This document shows, one piece after another, positions 1-5,491 of a DNA stretch of 5,491 nt. A model generated the notes under the pieces. It saw only the letters and a program-made list of their open reading frames with translations, did no database searches and had not been told where the DNA came from. The stretch comes from Clostridia bacterium (GTDB lineage: Bacteria > Bacillota > UBA994 > PWPR01). Each line of letters begins with the position of its first letter. Position 1 is the first letter of the stretch. A program made the translations under genes and the position numbers. The DNA is taken from positions 1 to 5,491 of the forward strand of contig PWPR01000147.1 in NCBI GenBank assembly GCA_003557085.1. The letters are read 5' to 3'.

Positions 1-12
1 ACAAAGCATTAA
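1..12 (+). other. Possible 3' tail of an upstream gene cut by the window edge
   Basis: Frame 1 reads Thr-Lys-His then TAA at 10-12, leaving 27 nt before the hydrogenase ATG. That spacing fits a gene ending just upstream in the same operon. A second reading, in frame 2, stops with TGA at 32-34 and overlaps the ribosome binding site. Three to ten residues cannot identify a product. In many anaerobes the gene before such a hydrogenase subunit encodes the NADH-binding NuoF/HydB-like subunit, but that is inference from family context only. Confidence 0.15.
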
Positions 13-26
13 GCGAAAGAAGACGT

Positions 27-33
27 GGAGGTG
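27..33 (+). promoter_or_regulatory. Ribosome binding site of the hydrogenase gene
   Basis: GGAGGTG lies 8 nt (counted from the end of GGAGG) upstream of the ATG at 40, an ideal spacing. It decides the start. The in-frame GTG at 25 partly overlaps this site and has no Shine-Dalgarno sequence of its own, and the protein family begins at the MQTVTL-like ferredoxin strand. Confidence 0.85.
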
Positions 34-39
34 AAATTT

Positions 40-1764
40 ATGCAAACTGTAACTTTAACCATTGATGGTAGAGAAGTTTCTGTTCCAGAAGGTAATACTA
101 TTTTACAAGCAGCACAAAAATTGGGTATAGATATTCCTACACTTTGCCATATGGAAGGAATAAATGAAATTGGAGCTTGTAGAGTTTGTGTAGTTGAAAT
201 TGAAGGATACGGGAACCTAGAGCCTTCTTGTATATATAAAGCAGCAAATGGTATGGTAGTAAAGACTAATTCTAAGAAAGCAAGACTTGCTAGAAGAATT
301 AATACAGAGCTATTATTATCTGACCATGCTAAAGATTGTCTAGTTTGTGCTAGAAATAACGAGTGTGAATTGCAAGACTTAGCAGCTAAGCTGAATATTG
401 ATGATTATAGATTTGAAGGCGCAAAAAACATACCGGAGATCGATGATTCAAGCCCATCTATTTATAGAGATATGGGCAAATGTATAAATTGTAGAAAATG
501 TATTGCTGTATGTGCAAAGGTTCAAGGAGTACACGCATTGGGTGCTGCTGAAAGAGGTTTTGAAACAGTAGTAGTTCCAGCGCAGCATTACAATTTAGGT
601 GAGATTAGCTGTGTTACTTGTGGACAATGTGTAGTGGCTTGCCCTACTGGAGCATTAACTGAAGTTAGCCATATTAATAAAGTTGTTAGAGCAATTAACG
701 ATGACAAAAAACATGTGGTAATTCAAACTGCACCAGCAATTAGAGTATCTATTGGCGAAGAGTTTGGAATGGAACCAGGAACTAATGTTCAAGGTAGATT
801 AGTTGCAGCATTAAGACAAGTAGGTTTTGACAAGGTGTTTGATACTGATTTTACAGCTGACTTAACAATCATGGAAGAAGGATATGAGTTAATTGATAGG
901 GTGCAAAATAATGGAGTTCTGCCTATGATTACATCTTGTAGTCCAGGTTGGATCAAGTTTATTGAGCACAATTATCCAGAATTACTCGATCATTTGTCCA
1001 CTTGTAAGTCTCCACAACAAATGTTTGGAGCTCTTGCGAAGACATATTATGCTGAAAAAGAAGGAATTGACCCTAAAGATATATTCTCAGTATCTTTAAT
1101 GCCATGTACTGCTAAGAAGTACGAAGCTGTAAGACCTGAAATGTTTAGTAGTGGTTACCAGGATGTAGATGCTGTATTAACTACAAGAGAAGCAGCAAAG
1201 CTTATTAAATCTACTGGTATAGATTTGAAAAACATGGAAGATGAAGATTATGATAATCCTCTTGGAATATCTACTGGTGCTGGAGTCATCTTTGGTGCTA
1301 CTGGTGGTGTTATGGAAGCAGCTTTAAGAACTGCTTATGAAGTTCTTACTGGTGAAGAGTTAGAAAAACTTGACTTTGAAGACCTAAGAGGTACAGAAGG
1401 CGTTAAATATGCAAGCGTTCCAGTGGGAGATTTCACTGTTAATGTAGCAGTTGCTCATTCTCTTGTAAAAGCGAAAGAGTTAATGGATAAAATTGCAAAT
1501 GGAGAAATTGGAGATATTCATTTTATAGAAGTTATGGCTTGTCCTGGTGGATGTATTAATGGTGGAGGCCAACCTAGATCAAAAGACCCTGATATTGTTA
1601 ACAAGAGAATCAAGGGTATTTATGATGTAGATAAGAAGATGACTTTAAGAAAATCTCATGAGAACCCAGCAGTAAAGAAACTATACGAAGAGTTCTTAGG
1701 AGAGCCAATTGGACACAAATCTCACGAACTGCTGCACACGCATTACAAGAAGAGAGAAAAATAG
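40..1764 (+). CDS. hydA: [FeFe]-hydrogenase catalytic subunit (HydA, NADH-linked/multimeric type likely)
   Basis: This cytoplasmic enzyme reversibly interconverts protons plus electrons with H2. In fermenters it disposes of reductant from ferredoxin and, in multimeric forms, NADH. Numbering from the ATG at 40 (574 aa), domains in order are: a plant-type [2Fe-2S] domain (C36, C47, C50, C64); a His-Cys [4Fe-4S] site (H96, C100, C103, C109); two ferredoxin-type [4Fe-4S] motifs (C148/151/154/158 and C191/194/197/201); then the H-cluster domain with L1 TSCSPGW (298-304), L2 MPCTAKKYE (354-362) and L3 MACPGGC (499-505, followed by INGGGQP). Proton-path residues corresponding to those of the Clostridium pasteurianum enzyme appear present (E280, E283, S320, C300). 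L1 has serine where the classical second cysteine stands. Length matches the single-chain clostridial enzyme, and there is no extra C-terminal [2Fe-2S] domain. The close upstream context and the TSCSP variant suggest a HydA subunit of a HydABC-type complex, but a stand-alone ferredoxin-dependent enzyme is not excluded. A terminator follows directly. Confidence 0.96.
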   Translation: MQTVTLTIDGREVSVPEGNTILQAAQKLGIDIPTLCHMEGINEIGACRVCVVEIEGYGNLEPSCIYKAANGMVVKTNSKKARLARRINTELLLSDHAKDCLVCARNNECELQDLAAKLNIDDYRFEGAKNIPEIDDSSPSIYRDMGKCINCRKCIAVCAKVQGVHALGAAERGFETVVVPAQHYNLGEISCVTCGQCVVACPTGALTEVSHINKVVRAINDDKKHVVIQTAPAIRVSIGEEFGMEPGTNVQGRLVAALRQVGFDKVFDTDFTADLTIMEEGYELIDRVQNNGVLPMITSCSPGWIKFIEHNYPELLDHLSTCKSPQQMFGALAKTYYAEKEGIDPKDIFSVSLMPCTAKKYEAVRPEMFSSGYQDVDAVLTTREAAKLIKSTGIDLKNMEDEDYDNPLGISTGAGVIFGATGGVMEAALRTAYEVLTGEELEKLDFEDLRGTEGVKYASVPVGDFTVNVAVAHSLVKAKELMDKIANGEIGDIHFIEVMACPGGCINGGGQPRSKDPDIVNKRIKGIYDVDKKMTLRKSHENPAVKKLYEEFLGEPIGHKSHELLHTHYKKREK

Positions 1765-1772
1765 AAAAACAT

Positions 1773-1808
1773 GTGAGCCGGCTATTATGTCGGCTTACTT
1801 TATTTTTT
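1773..1808 (+). terminator. Rho-independent terminator after hydA
   Basis: GTGAGCCG (1773-1780) pairs with CGGCTTAC (1791-1798), giving an 8-bp GC-rich stem with one G-U wobble and a 10-nt loop. A T-rich run follows (TTTATTTTTT, 1799-1808). It begins 8 nt past the hydA stop codon. It separates the hydrogenase transcript from the maf-mre operon, so the latter should need its own promoter. Confidence 0.88.
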
Positions 1809-1842
1809 GGAAGTATTAAATCTGTAAAAAAATCCTACTTTT

Positions 1843-1872
1843 GTGTTATTAACTAAGATTAGTTGTTAAAAT
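1843..1872 (+). promoter_or_regulatory. Candidate extended -10 promoter for the maf-radC-mreBCD operon
   Basis: TAAAAT (1867-1872) matches the sigma-A -10 box at five of six positions. It is preceded by TG plus one base (1864-1866), the extended -10 signature. The best -35 at 18-nt spacing (GTGTTA, 1843-1848) matches only three of six bases, so the extended element would have to carry the promoter. A transcript would start near 1879, about 25 nt ahead of maf. In AT-rich DNA such matches arise by chance, so this is a candidate. It is supported mainly by the terminator upstream and the operon start downstream. Confidence 0.35.
1851..1864. repeat. Short perfect inverted repeat, possible operator
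   Basis: AACTAA (1851-1856) and TTAGTT (1859-1864) are exact reverse complements separated by GA. The repeat sits between the candidate -35 and -10 boxes, a usual place for a repressor site. It has no T-tract, and its stem is AT-rich and short, so it is not a terminator. No regulator is encoded in the window, and the motif is not one I recognise. Chance occurrence is quite possible. Confidence 0.25.
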
Positions 1873-1903
1873 AAGACTATATTAATCAAAAAGGTGGTAT
1901 AAG

Positions 1904-2485
1904 ATGAAACTTATTTTGGCCTCTGCTTCTCCTAGAAGGAAAGAGTTATTGAATCAGATGGGAGTTTATCCTGAAGTAATAAATACTTATTTTGAAGAGA
2001 CAAAGATGCTAGAACCAAAAGAGCAAGTAATATATAATGCAAGAGGAAAGGCAAAGTGGCTAAGTGATAGATTGCCTAAGGAGAAGTGTCTAATTATAGC
2101 AGCAGATACAATTGTATGTTTAGATAATGTAGTTCTCAATAAGCCTCAGAATAAAGAAGAAGCTAAGAATATGATGGAAGCTTTATCCAACAAAAAGCAT
2201 CAAGTCTTAACAGCATTATGTGTTCTCTGCAAAGAGACTGAAGATGTTAAGGAAGAGTTGGTAATTACAGATGTATATTTTAGAGAGCTAACAACAAAAG
2301 AAGTTGAGGCATATGTCAACACAGATGAACCCTATGATAAAGCTGGAGGATATGCTATTCAAGAGAGAGCAGGTATTTTTGTTGATAAAATTGAAGGATC
2401 TTATTCTAATGTAGTTGGGTTGCCTATTAATGAACTATCTCTAATTCTTAAGTCTTTTGACATTGAGGTCAGCAGTTTATGGTAA
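1904..2485 (+). CDS. maf: Maf family nucleoside triphosphate pyrophosphatase
   Basis: Maf proteins hydrolyse non-canonical or pyrimidine nucleoside triphosphates (dTTP/UTP type for the YhdE-like branch) to the monophosphate plus pyrophosphate. In Bacillus, Maf overproduction blocks septation, which links it to division control. The 193-aa product has the N-terminal signature LILASASPRRKELL (3-16), the AADT motif with catalytic Asp68 (66-69), KPQ (80-82), DKAGGYAIQ (145-153) and GSYSNVVGLP (165-174). These are in the right order and at the usual family length. The start is supported by AAGGTGG (1891-1897), 6 nt ahead of the ATG. It is the first gene of the operon, and its stop codon overlaps the radC start. 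The DKAGGYAIQ and GSYSNVVGLP motifs favour the dTTP/UTP branch over the YceF m7GTP branch. The family call is very secure, the exact substrate less so. Confidence 0.95.
   Translation: MKLILASASPRRKELLNQMGVYPEVINTYFEETKMLEPKEQVIYNARGKAKWLSDRLPKEKCLIIAADTIVCLDNVVLNKPQNKEEAKNMMEALSNKKHQVLTALCVLCKETEDVKEELVITDVYFRELTTKEVEAYVNTDEPYDKAGGYAIQERAGIFVDKIEGSYSNVVGLPINELSLILKSFDIEVSSLW
2465..2469 (+). promoter_or_regulatory. Internal ribosome binding site for radC
   Basis: GAGGT lies inside the 3' end of maf, 9 nt before the ATG at 2479 and 15 nt before a second in-frame ATG at 2485. The spacing favours 2479. Starting there overlaps the maf stop (TAA, 2483-2485), as expected for translational coupling. 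Confidence 0.6.
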
Positions 2486-3180
2486 TGTATGGGAAGACAG
2501 CTATAAAAGATATGGCACCTGAGTGTCAGCCAAGAGAAAGATTATTAAAATACGGACCTACTTATTTGAGTGAAGCAGAGCTACTTGCTATTATAATTAA
2601 TACTGGATATAAATATAATGGAAGAATAGTTACAGCTATAGACCTAGCAAATACATTATTATCATATTATACTATAGAAGAACTAATAAATGTATCATCA
2701 ACTCAGTTGCAAAAGATTCCTGGTATAGGCAAAGCTAAAGCAGCTTCAATTAAGGCTGCTTTTGAATTGTCAAGAAGGGTTGCAATGATAAAAAAAGAAG
2801 ATAAAACTACAGTGTTAGGCCCTGAAAGTGCAGCAAATTACCTAATTCCTTTGCTAAGGTTTCAAAAACAGGAGAATTTTGTGGTATTATTATTAGATGC
2901 AAAGAATAATATAATAAGATATAGTAAAATACATCTAGGAACGGTTAATTCATCAATAGTTCATCCTAGAGAAGTTTTTAAAGAAGCGATATCACATAGC
3001 GCTGTGTCATGCATTATTGCACATAATCATCCAAGTGGAGATACTACTCCTAGTAAAGAAGATTTGCTTGTGACTCAAAGATTGGTTGAAGTAGGAGATC
3101 TGGTTGGAATTCAAATAGTTGACCATATTATAATAGGAAATAATGATTATCTTAGCTTTAAAAAGGAGTCATTAATGTAA
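2479..3180 (+). CDS. radC: RadC family JAB/MPN domain protein (UPF0758)
   Basis: The product is a 233-aa RadC-family protein, close to the usual length. The N-terminal part (about 13-45) has the family segment around RERLLKYGPTYLSEAELLAI. A helix-hairpin-helix follows, with PGIGKAKAASI at 81-91. The C-terminal JAB/MPN domain (about 115-230) carries the JAMM metal site: Glu132 before the VLLLD strand, His182 and His184 in AHNHPSG, and Asp195 in PSKED. A zinc-dependent hydrolase fold and DNA contact through the hairpin are therefore expected. The cellular role is unsettled: the original radC mutation of E. coli was later assigned to another gene, so a DNA-repair role should not be assumed. The start at 2479 (overlapping maf by 7 nt) is preferred over 2485. 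mreB begins 15 nt after the stop. Co-occurrence with maf and mre genes is a recurrent layout in Firmicutes. Confidence 0.94.
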   Translation: MVMYGKTAIKDMAPECQPRERLLKYGPTYLSEAELLAIIINTGYKYNGRIVTAIDLANTLLSYYTIEELINVSSTQLQKIPGIGKAKAASIKAAFELSRRVAMIKKEDKTTVLGPESAANYLIPLLRFQKQENFVVLLLDAKNNIIRYSKIHLGTVNSSIVHPREVFKEAISHSAVSCIIAHNHPSGDTTPSKEDLLVTQRLVEVGDLVGIQIVDHIIIGNNDYLSFKKESLM

Positions 3181-3195
3181 GAGGAGGATATCAAT

Positions 3196-4203
3196 ATGCC
3201 TGTATTAGACAATTTTTCGAAATATATTAGTATTGACCTAGGGACAGCGAATACTTTGATTTATGTATCTGGTAAAGGTGTTGTCTTAAATGAGCCATCA
3301 GTAATCGCAATTAATGAGAAGTCAAAAAAAGTAATAGCTGTAGGTCATGAAGCTAAAGCCATGATTGGAAGGACTCCCCCAAATGTAAGGGTTGTTAGAC
3401 CAATACATGACGGAGTTATTGCTGATTTTGACGTTACTCATCAAATGCTAGAAAAGTTCATTAAAAAGGTCTATAAAAACAGAGGTTTTGTAAGACCTAA
3501 GGTAGTTGTATGTATTCCTTGTGGGGTTACAGAAGTTGAAAGAAGGGCTGTTAGAGAAGCTACGATACAGGCGGGGGCTAGGGAAGCTGTAATTATTGAA
3601 GAGCCAATGGCTGCTGCAATAGGATCAGGTATAATGACTTCAGAAGCTGAGGGCAATCTAGTAATAGATATTGGAGGAGGAACAACAGAAGTTGCCCTAA
3701 TATCTCTTGGTGGTATTGTAGTATTTCAATCTGTGCGGGTAGCAGGTGATGCGATGGATGAAGCTATCGTAAACTCATTTAAACTTGAGTATAATCTGGC
3801 AATAGGTGACACTACTGCTGAGCAGGTTAAAATGCAGATTGGCTCTGCTATTGAAGATGAGGAGTTTGATAAAAAGAGCTTAGATGTAAGAGGAAGAGAC
3901 TTGATCTTTGGGTTACCAAAAACAGTAAATATAACTGCCAAAGAAGTAAGAAAAATGTTGAATCCAATAATTAATGAAATTATTGATGCTATCAGATATG
4001 CCTTAGAAAGAACTCCTCCAGAACTTGCAGCTGACTTAATGGAGAGAGGGTTACTACTTAGTGGTGGTGGAGCCTTATTACACGGTATGGATAGAAAAAT
4101 AAGCCAAGTTACTGGTATGTCAGTTAATGTTCCAGAAAGCCCACTGACAGTTGTAGCAATAGGTGCAGGTAAATACTTAGATTATATTTCTAAAAAGAAG
4201 TAG
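3196..4203 (+). CDS. mreB: Rod shape-determining actin homologue MreB
   Basis: MreB is a bacterial actin that forms membrane-bound ATP-dependent filaments and guides the elongation machinery of peptidoglycan synthesis. The 335-aa protein shows the actin-fold nucleotide site: phosphate-1 IDLGTANT (13-20), IIEEPMAAAIG (133-143) with the catalytic glutamate, phosphate-2 DIGGGTTE (158-165), and the adenosine segment LSGGGALLHG (288-297). MIGRTP (56-61), HDGVIADF (71-78), RVAGDAMD (181-188) and TPPELAADLMERG (273-285) are further MreB hallmarks. GAGGAGG (3181-3187), 8 nt before the ATG, is the strongest ribosome binding site of the operon and fits high MreB demand. The location directly before mreC and mreD supports MreB rather than the paralogue Mbl. 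One small difference is CIPCG (106-110), where Bacillus MreB has CVPSG; this is not expected to affect function. Confidence 0.97.
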   Translation: MPVLDNFSKYISIDLGTANTLIYVSGKGVVLNEPSVIAINEKSKKVIAVGHEAKAMIGRTPPNVRVVRPIHDGVIADFDVTHQMLEKFIKKVYKNRGFVRPKVVVCIPCGVTEVERRAVREATIQAGAREAVIIEEPMAAAIGSGIMTSEAEGNLVIDIGGGTTEVALISLGGIVVFQSVRVAGDAMDEAIVNSFKLEYNLAIGDTTAEQVKMQIGSAIEDEEFDKKSLDVRGRDLIFGLPKTVNITAKEVRKMLNPIINEIIDAIRYALERTPPELAADLMERGLLLSGGGALLHGMDRKISQVTGMSVNVPESPLTVVAIGAGKYLDYISKKK

Positions 4204-4212
4204 TGGGGTCAA

Positions 4213-5097
4213 ATGAGAAGTTTTGTAGAGAAACACTTAATCATAATAATTATAATAATAGCAGTAATTTTATCTGGCATCTTAATATATGCTACAGGGA
4301 ATAGGGAAGAATTATCGAGTATTACAGACCATTTACTATATCCTTTCCAGGTAGCATTTCAGGCTACCCAAAATTTCTTTTCTAATATTGCAACAGATAT
4401 TTCTGATTTTAGAGGATTACAGCAAGAAAGAGATGATTTAGAAATAGAGATTGCCAGCCTAAGGATATCTGAGACTTTGCTAAATGAAGCCGAAATGGAA
4501 ATTAAAGAGCTAAGATCTGCTCTGGATTACTATCAAGAAGAGGAAGAAGTTGAGCTAATATATAGCTCTGTTATAGCAAGAAACCCTAGTGGATGGTTTG
4601 ATTCAATAACAATAAATGTTGGAAAGAAAGATAATATAGAAGTTGGAATGACAGTAATTGCAATTCAAAACCACAATGTAGGTCTTGTTGGGATAGTTGA
4701 AGAGGTGGCAAGAAACACCTCAAGAGTACATTTACTGATTGACCCAAGTAAAAATATTGCTGTGGCAGCAAAAACGTATGGAACTATTTTGGGTGGGGAA
4801 GAAGCTACTTTTGATGGTATTATTGAAGGCAGCTTTGACCAACTAGGACAGCTTGAGATGATATACATTTCTCATGAAGCTAGAATTGATCCTGGAGCTG
4901 ATGTGCTAAGTACTGGTTTAGGTGGTTTCTATGTCCCAAACATTCCAATTGGAAAGATAGTTGAGTTTACAGATGATGCTTTTGGTTTATTGCAAACTGC
5001 CAAAGTTAAGCCAAATGTAGACTTTACTAGGCTCTCAAGTGTCTTTGTTATTAAAAACCCTTTACCACTAAATTATCAGAGTGATCATTATGAATAA
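4213..5097 (+). CDS. mreC: Rod shape-determining protein MreC
   Basis: MreC is a bitopic membrane protein that links MreB and MreD inside the cell to the elongasome synthases outside. The 294-aa product has a short basic N-terminus and a single membrane helix at about 9-27, starting with seven consecutive isoleucines (10-16). A coiled coil follows at about 66-110, rich in Glu and Leu and used for dimerisation. Then comes the extracellular beta-barrel MreC domain (about 115-283), with family segments ARNPSGWFDSITINVG (122-137), GLVGIVEEV (157-165) and a C-terminal GGFYVPNIPIGKI (237-249). Length is typical. The ribosome binding site is poor (GTGGGG, 4203-4208, beginning in the mreB stop codon), so translation probably depends on ribosomes finishing mreB 9 nt upstream. 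The mreD start lies within its last codons. Confidence 0.95.
   Translation: MRSFVEKHLIIIIIIIAVILSGILIYATGNREELSSITDHLLYPFQVAFQATQNFFSNIATDISDFRGLQQERDDLEIEIASLRISETLLNEAEMEIKELRSALDYYQEEEEVELIYSSVIARNPSGWFDSITINVGKKDNIEVGMTVIAIQNHNVGLVGIVEEVARNTSRVHLLIDPSKNIAVAAKTYGTILGGEEATFDGIIEGSFDQLGQLEMIYISHEARIDPGADVLSTGLGGFYVPNIPIGKIVEFTDDAFGLLQTAKVKPNVDFTRLSSVFVIKNPLPLNYQSDHYE
5079..5086 (+). promoter_or_regulatory. Atypical ribosome binding site of mreD
   Basis: GAGTGATC precedes the mreD ATG at 5090. GTGATC (5081-5086) is complementary to the GATCAC stretch near the 16S rRNA 3' end, i.e. the downstream half of the extended AGGAGGTGATC consensus. In that register the GGAGG core would end 8 nt from the ATG, the ideal distance. 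The site lies inside mreC. Confidence 0.45.
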
Positions 5098-5479
5098 AAA
5101 GCTTTTTTTGAGCATCGGTATATTTTTGACACTTATAGAGATTTATTTTGCAAATGCAATCCATATAAATGGAATAGCACCAAATATTACTATTGTCTAT
5201 TTAGTTATTTTAGCGTTGCATAAGGGTCATAATGACACAGTTTTCGTTGCTCTTGCCATTGGCCTTATGCTTGATATTTTCTTCTATGGCAATTTTGGGT
5301 TCTTTACTATTTTTTACACGTTTAGTACTTATATCATTGGATATAATAGACATTATTTTTTTGCAACAAATTTAAATATAATTATACTATTCATTGGTAT
5401 AACATCAATATTTTTGGAAGGATATTTCTTTTTAATTAATGTCTTATTTTTAAATATCCCCACTAATATAAGTTTTCCT
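5090..5479 (+). CDS. mreD: Rod shape-determining membrane protein MreD (3' truncated)
   Basis: MreD is a small polytopic membrane protein of the elongasome that works with MreC. The frame opens at ATG 5090, overlapping mreC by 8 nt, and runs without a stop to the end of real sequence (130 codons; full MreD is usually about 160-180 aa). The translation is strongly hydrophobic, with likely membrane segments at about 5-24, 31-44, 50-67, 69-85 and 96-120. The family pattern is visible: Pro31-Asn32 in the second segment (usually PD or PN followed by hydrophobics), and GLMLDIFFYG (58-67), matching the conserved G-L-x-x-D-x-x-x-x-G of MreD. Sequence identity in this family is low, so the call rests on topology, this motif and position after mreC. 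The four residues RSEE that follow are encoded by adapter sequence and are excluded. Confidence 0.9.
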
Positions 5480-5491
5480 AGATCGGAAGAG
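5480..5491 (+). other. Residual Illumina adapter at contig end (sequencing artefact)
   Basis: The terminal 12 bases, AGATCGGAAGAG, are identical to the first 12 bases of the standard Illumina TruSeq adapter. They are GC-richer than the surrounding AT-rich mreD sequence. They sit exactly at the end of the window, where untrimmed read-through would be left in an assembly. The first A could be genomic by chance. Nothing beyond 5479 should be treated as genomic. Confidence 0.93.

Noticed and set aside
25..39. GTG at 25 as an earlier start of the hydrogenase (five more residues)
   Set aside because: It overlaps the GGAGGTG ribosome binding site that serves the ATG at 40 and has no site of its own; family N-termini align with the ATG start.
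789..971. Antisense open frame of 60 codons inside hydA
   Set aside because: It is a shadow of a strongly conserved coding region, with no ribosome binding site or recognisable motif.
1838..1872. Rex (redox sensor) operator suggested by TTAAC and TTGTTAA fragments
   Set aside because: The fragments do not form the TTGTTAA-N4-TTAACAA arrangement in either register; each half-site lacks a matching partner.
1809..1903. Small RNA or riboswitch upstream of maf
   Set aside because: The region is short and AT-rich, with no stable GC-containing stem beyond the upstream terminator and no room for a known aptamer.
3471..3941. Two antisense open frames inside mreB (3471-3656 and 3726-3941)
   Set aside because: They mirror conserved mreB codons and have low-complexity Ser/Ala/Ile-rich translations without domain features.
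4586..4868. Overlapping antisense open frames inside mreC
   Set aside because: They overlap each other and the conserved MreC domain; nothing supports expression.
1..5491. New defence, mobile or other undescribed system
   Set aside because: Every gene belongs to a well-known housekeeping or energy-metabolism family; there are no transposase, integrase, direct-repeat array or toxin-antitoxin signals.

Overview
The window looks like the end of a contig from an AT-rich anaerobic Firmicute, most likely a member of the Clostridia. The evidence is an [FeFe]-hydrogenase, strong AGGAGG-type ribosome binding sites, heavy use of AGA and ATA codons, and the maf-radC-mreB-mreC-mreD gene order familiar from that group. 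I cannot name the genus from the sequence alone. All genes are on the + strand.

Region 1 (1-1808) holds one complete [FeFe]-hydrogenase gene (ATG at 40, 574 aa), closed by a clear rho-independent terminator. Its start lies so close to the window edge, behind a strong ribosome binding site, that it is probably the last gene of an operon whose other members lie off the left end. A NADH-binding hydB/nuoF-like subunit would be the usual upstream partner, but it is not visible here. The enzyme has the full set of N-terminal iron-sulfur sites and the three H-cluster motifs. The first H-cluster motif reads TSCSPGW rather than TSCCPGW.

Region 2 (1809-1903) is a short intergenic region. It holds a candidate extended -10 promoter and a perfect 6+6 inverted repeat in the promoter spacer.

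Region 3 (1904-5479) is a tightly packed operon: maf (nucleotide pyrophosphatase), radC (JAB/MPN-domain protein), mreB (actin-like cytoskeleton), mreC (periplasm-side scaffold) and the first 130 codons of mreD (membrane partner). Junctions are a 7-nt overlap, a 15-nt gap, a 9-nt gap and an 8-nt overlap, so co-transcription and translational coupling are expected. MreB, MreC and MreD act together to guide lateral wall synthesis and rod shape. Maf is often linked with septum and division control in Gram-positives.

The last 12 bases (5480-5491) are identical to the start of the common Illumina TruSeq adapter. They are almost certainly not genomic, so mreD is truncated by the contig end and its apparent last four residues are artefactual. 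I found no mobile element, CRISPR array, RNA gene or evidence for a new biological system. The most useful observations are the adapter remnant and the H-cluster motif variant.
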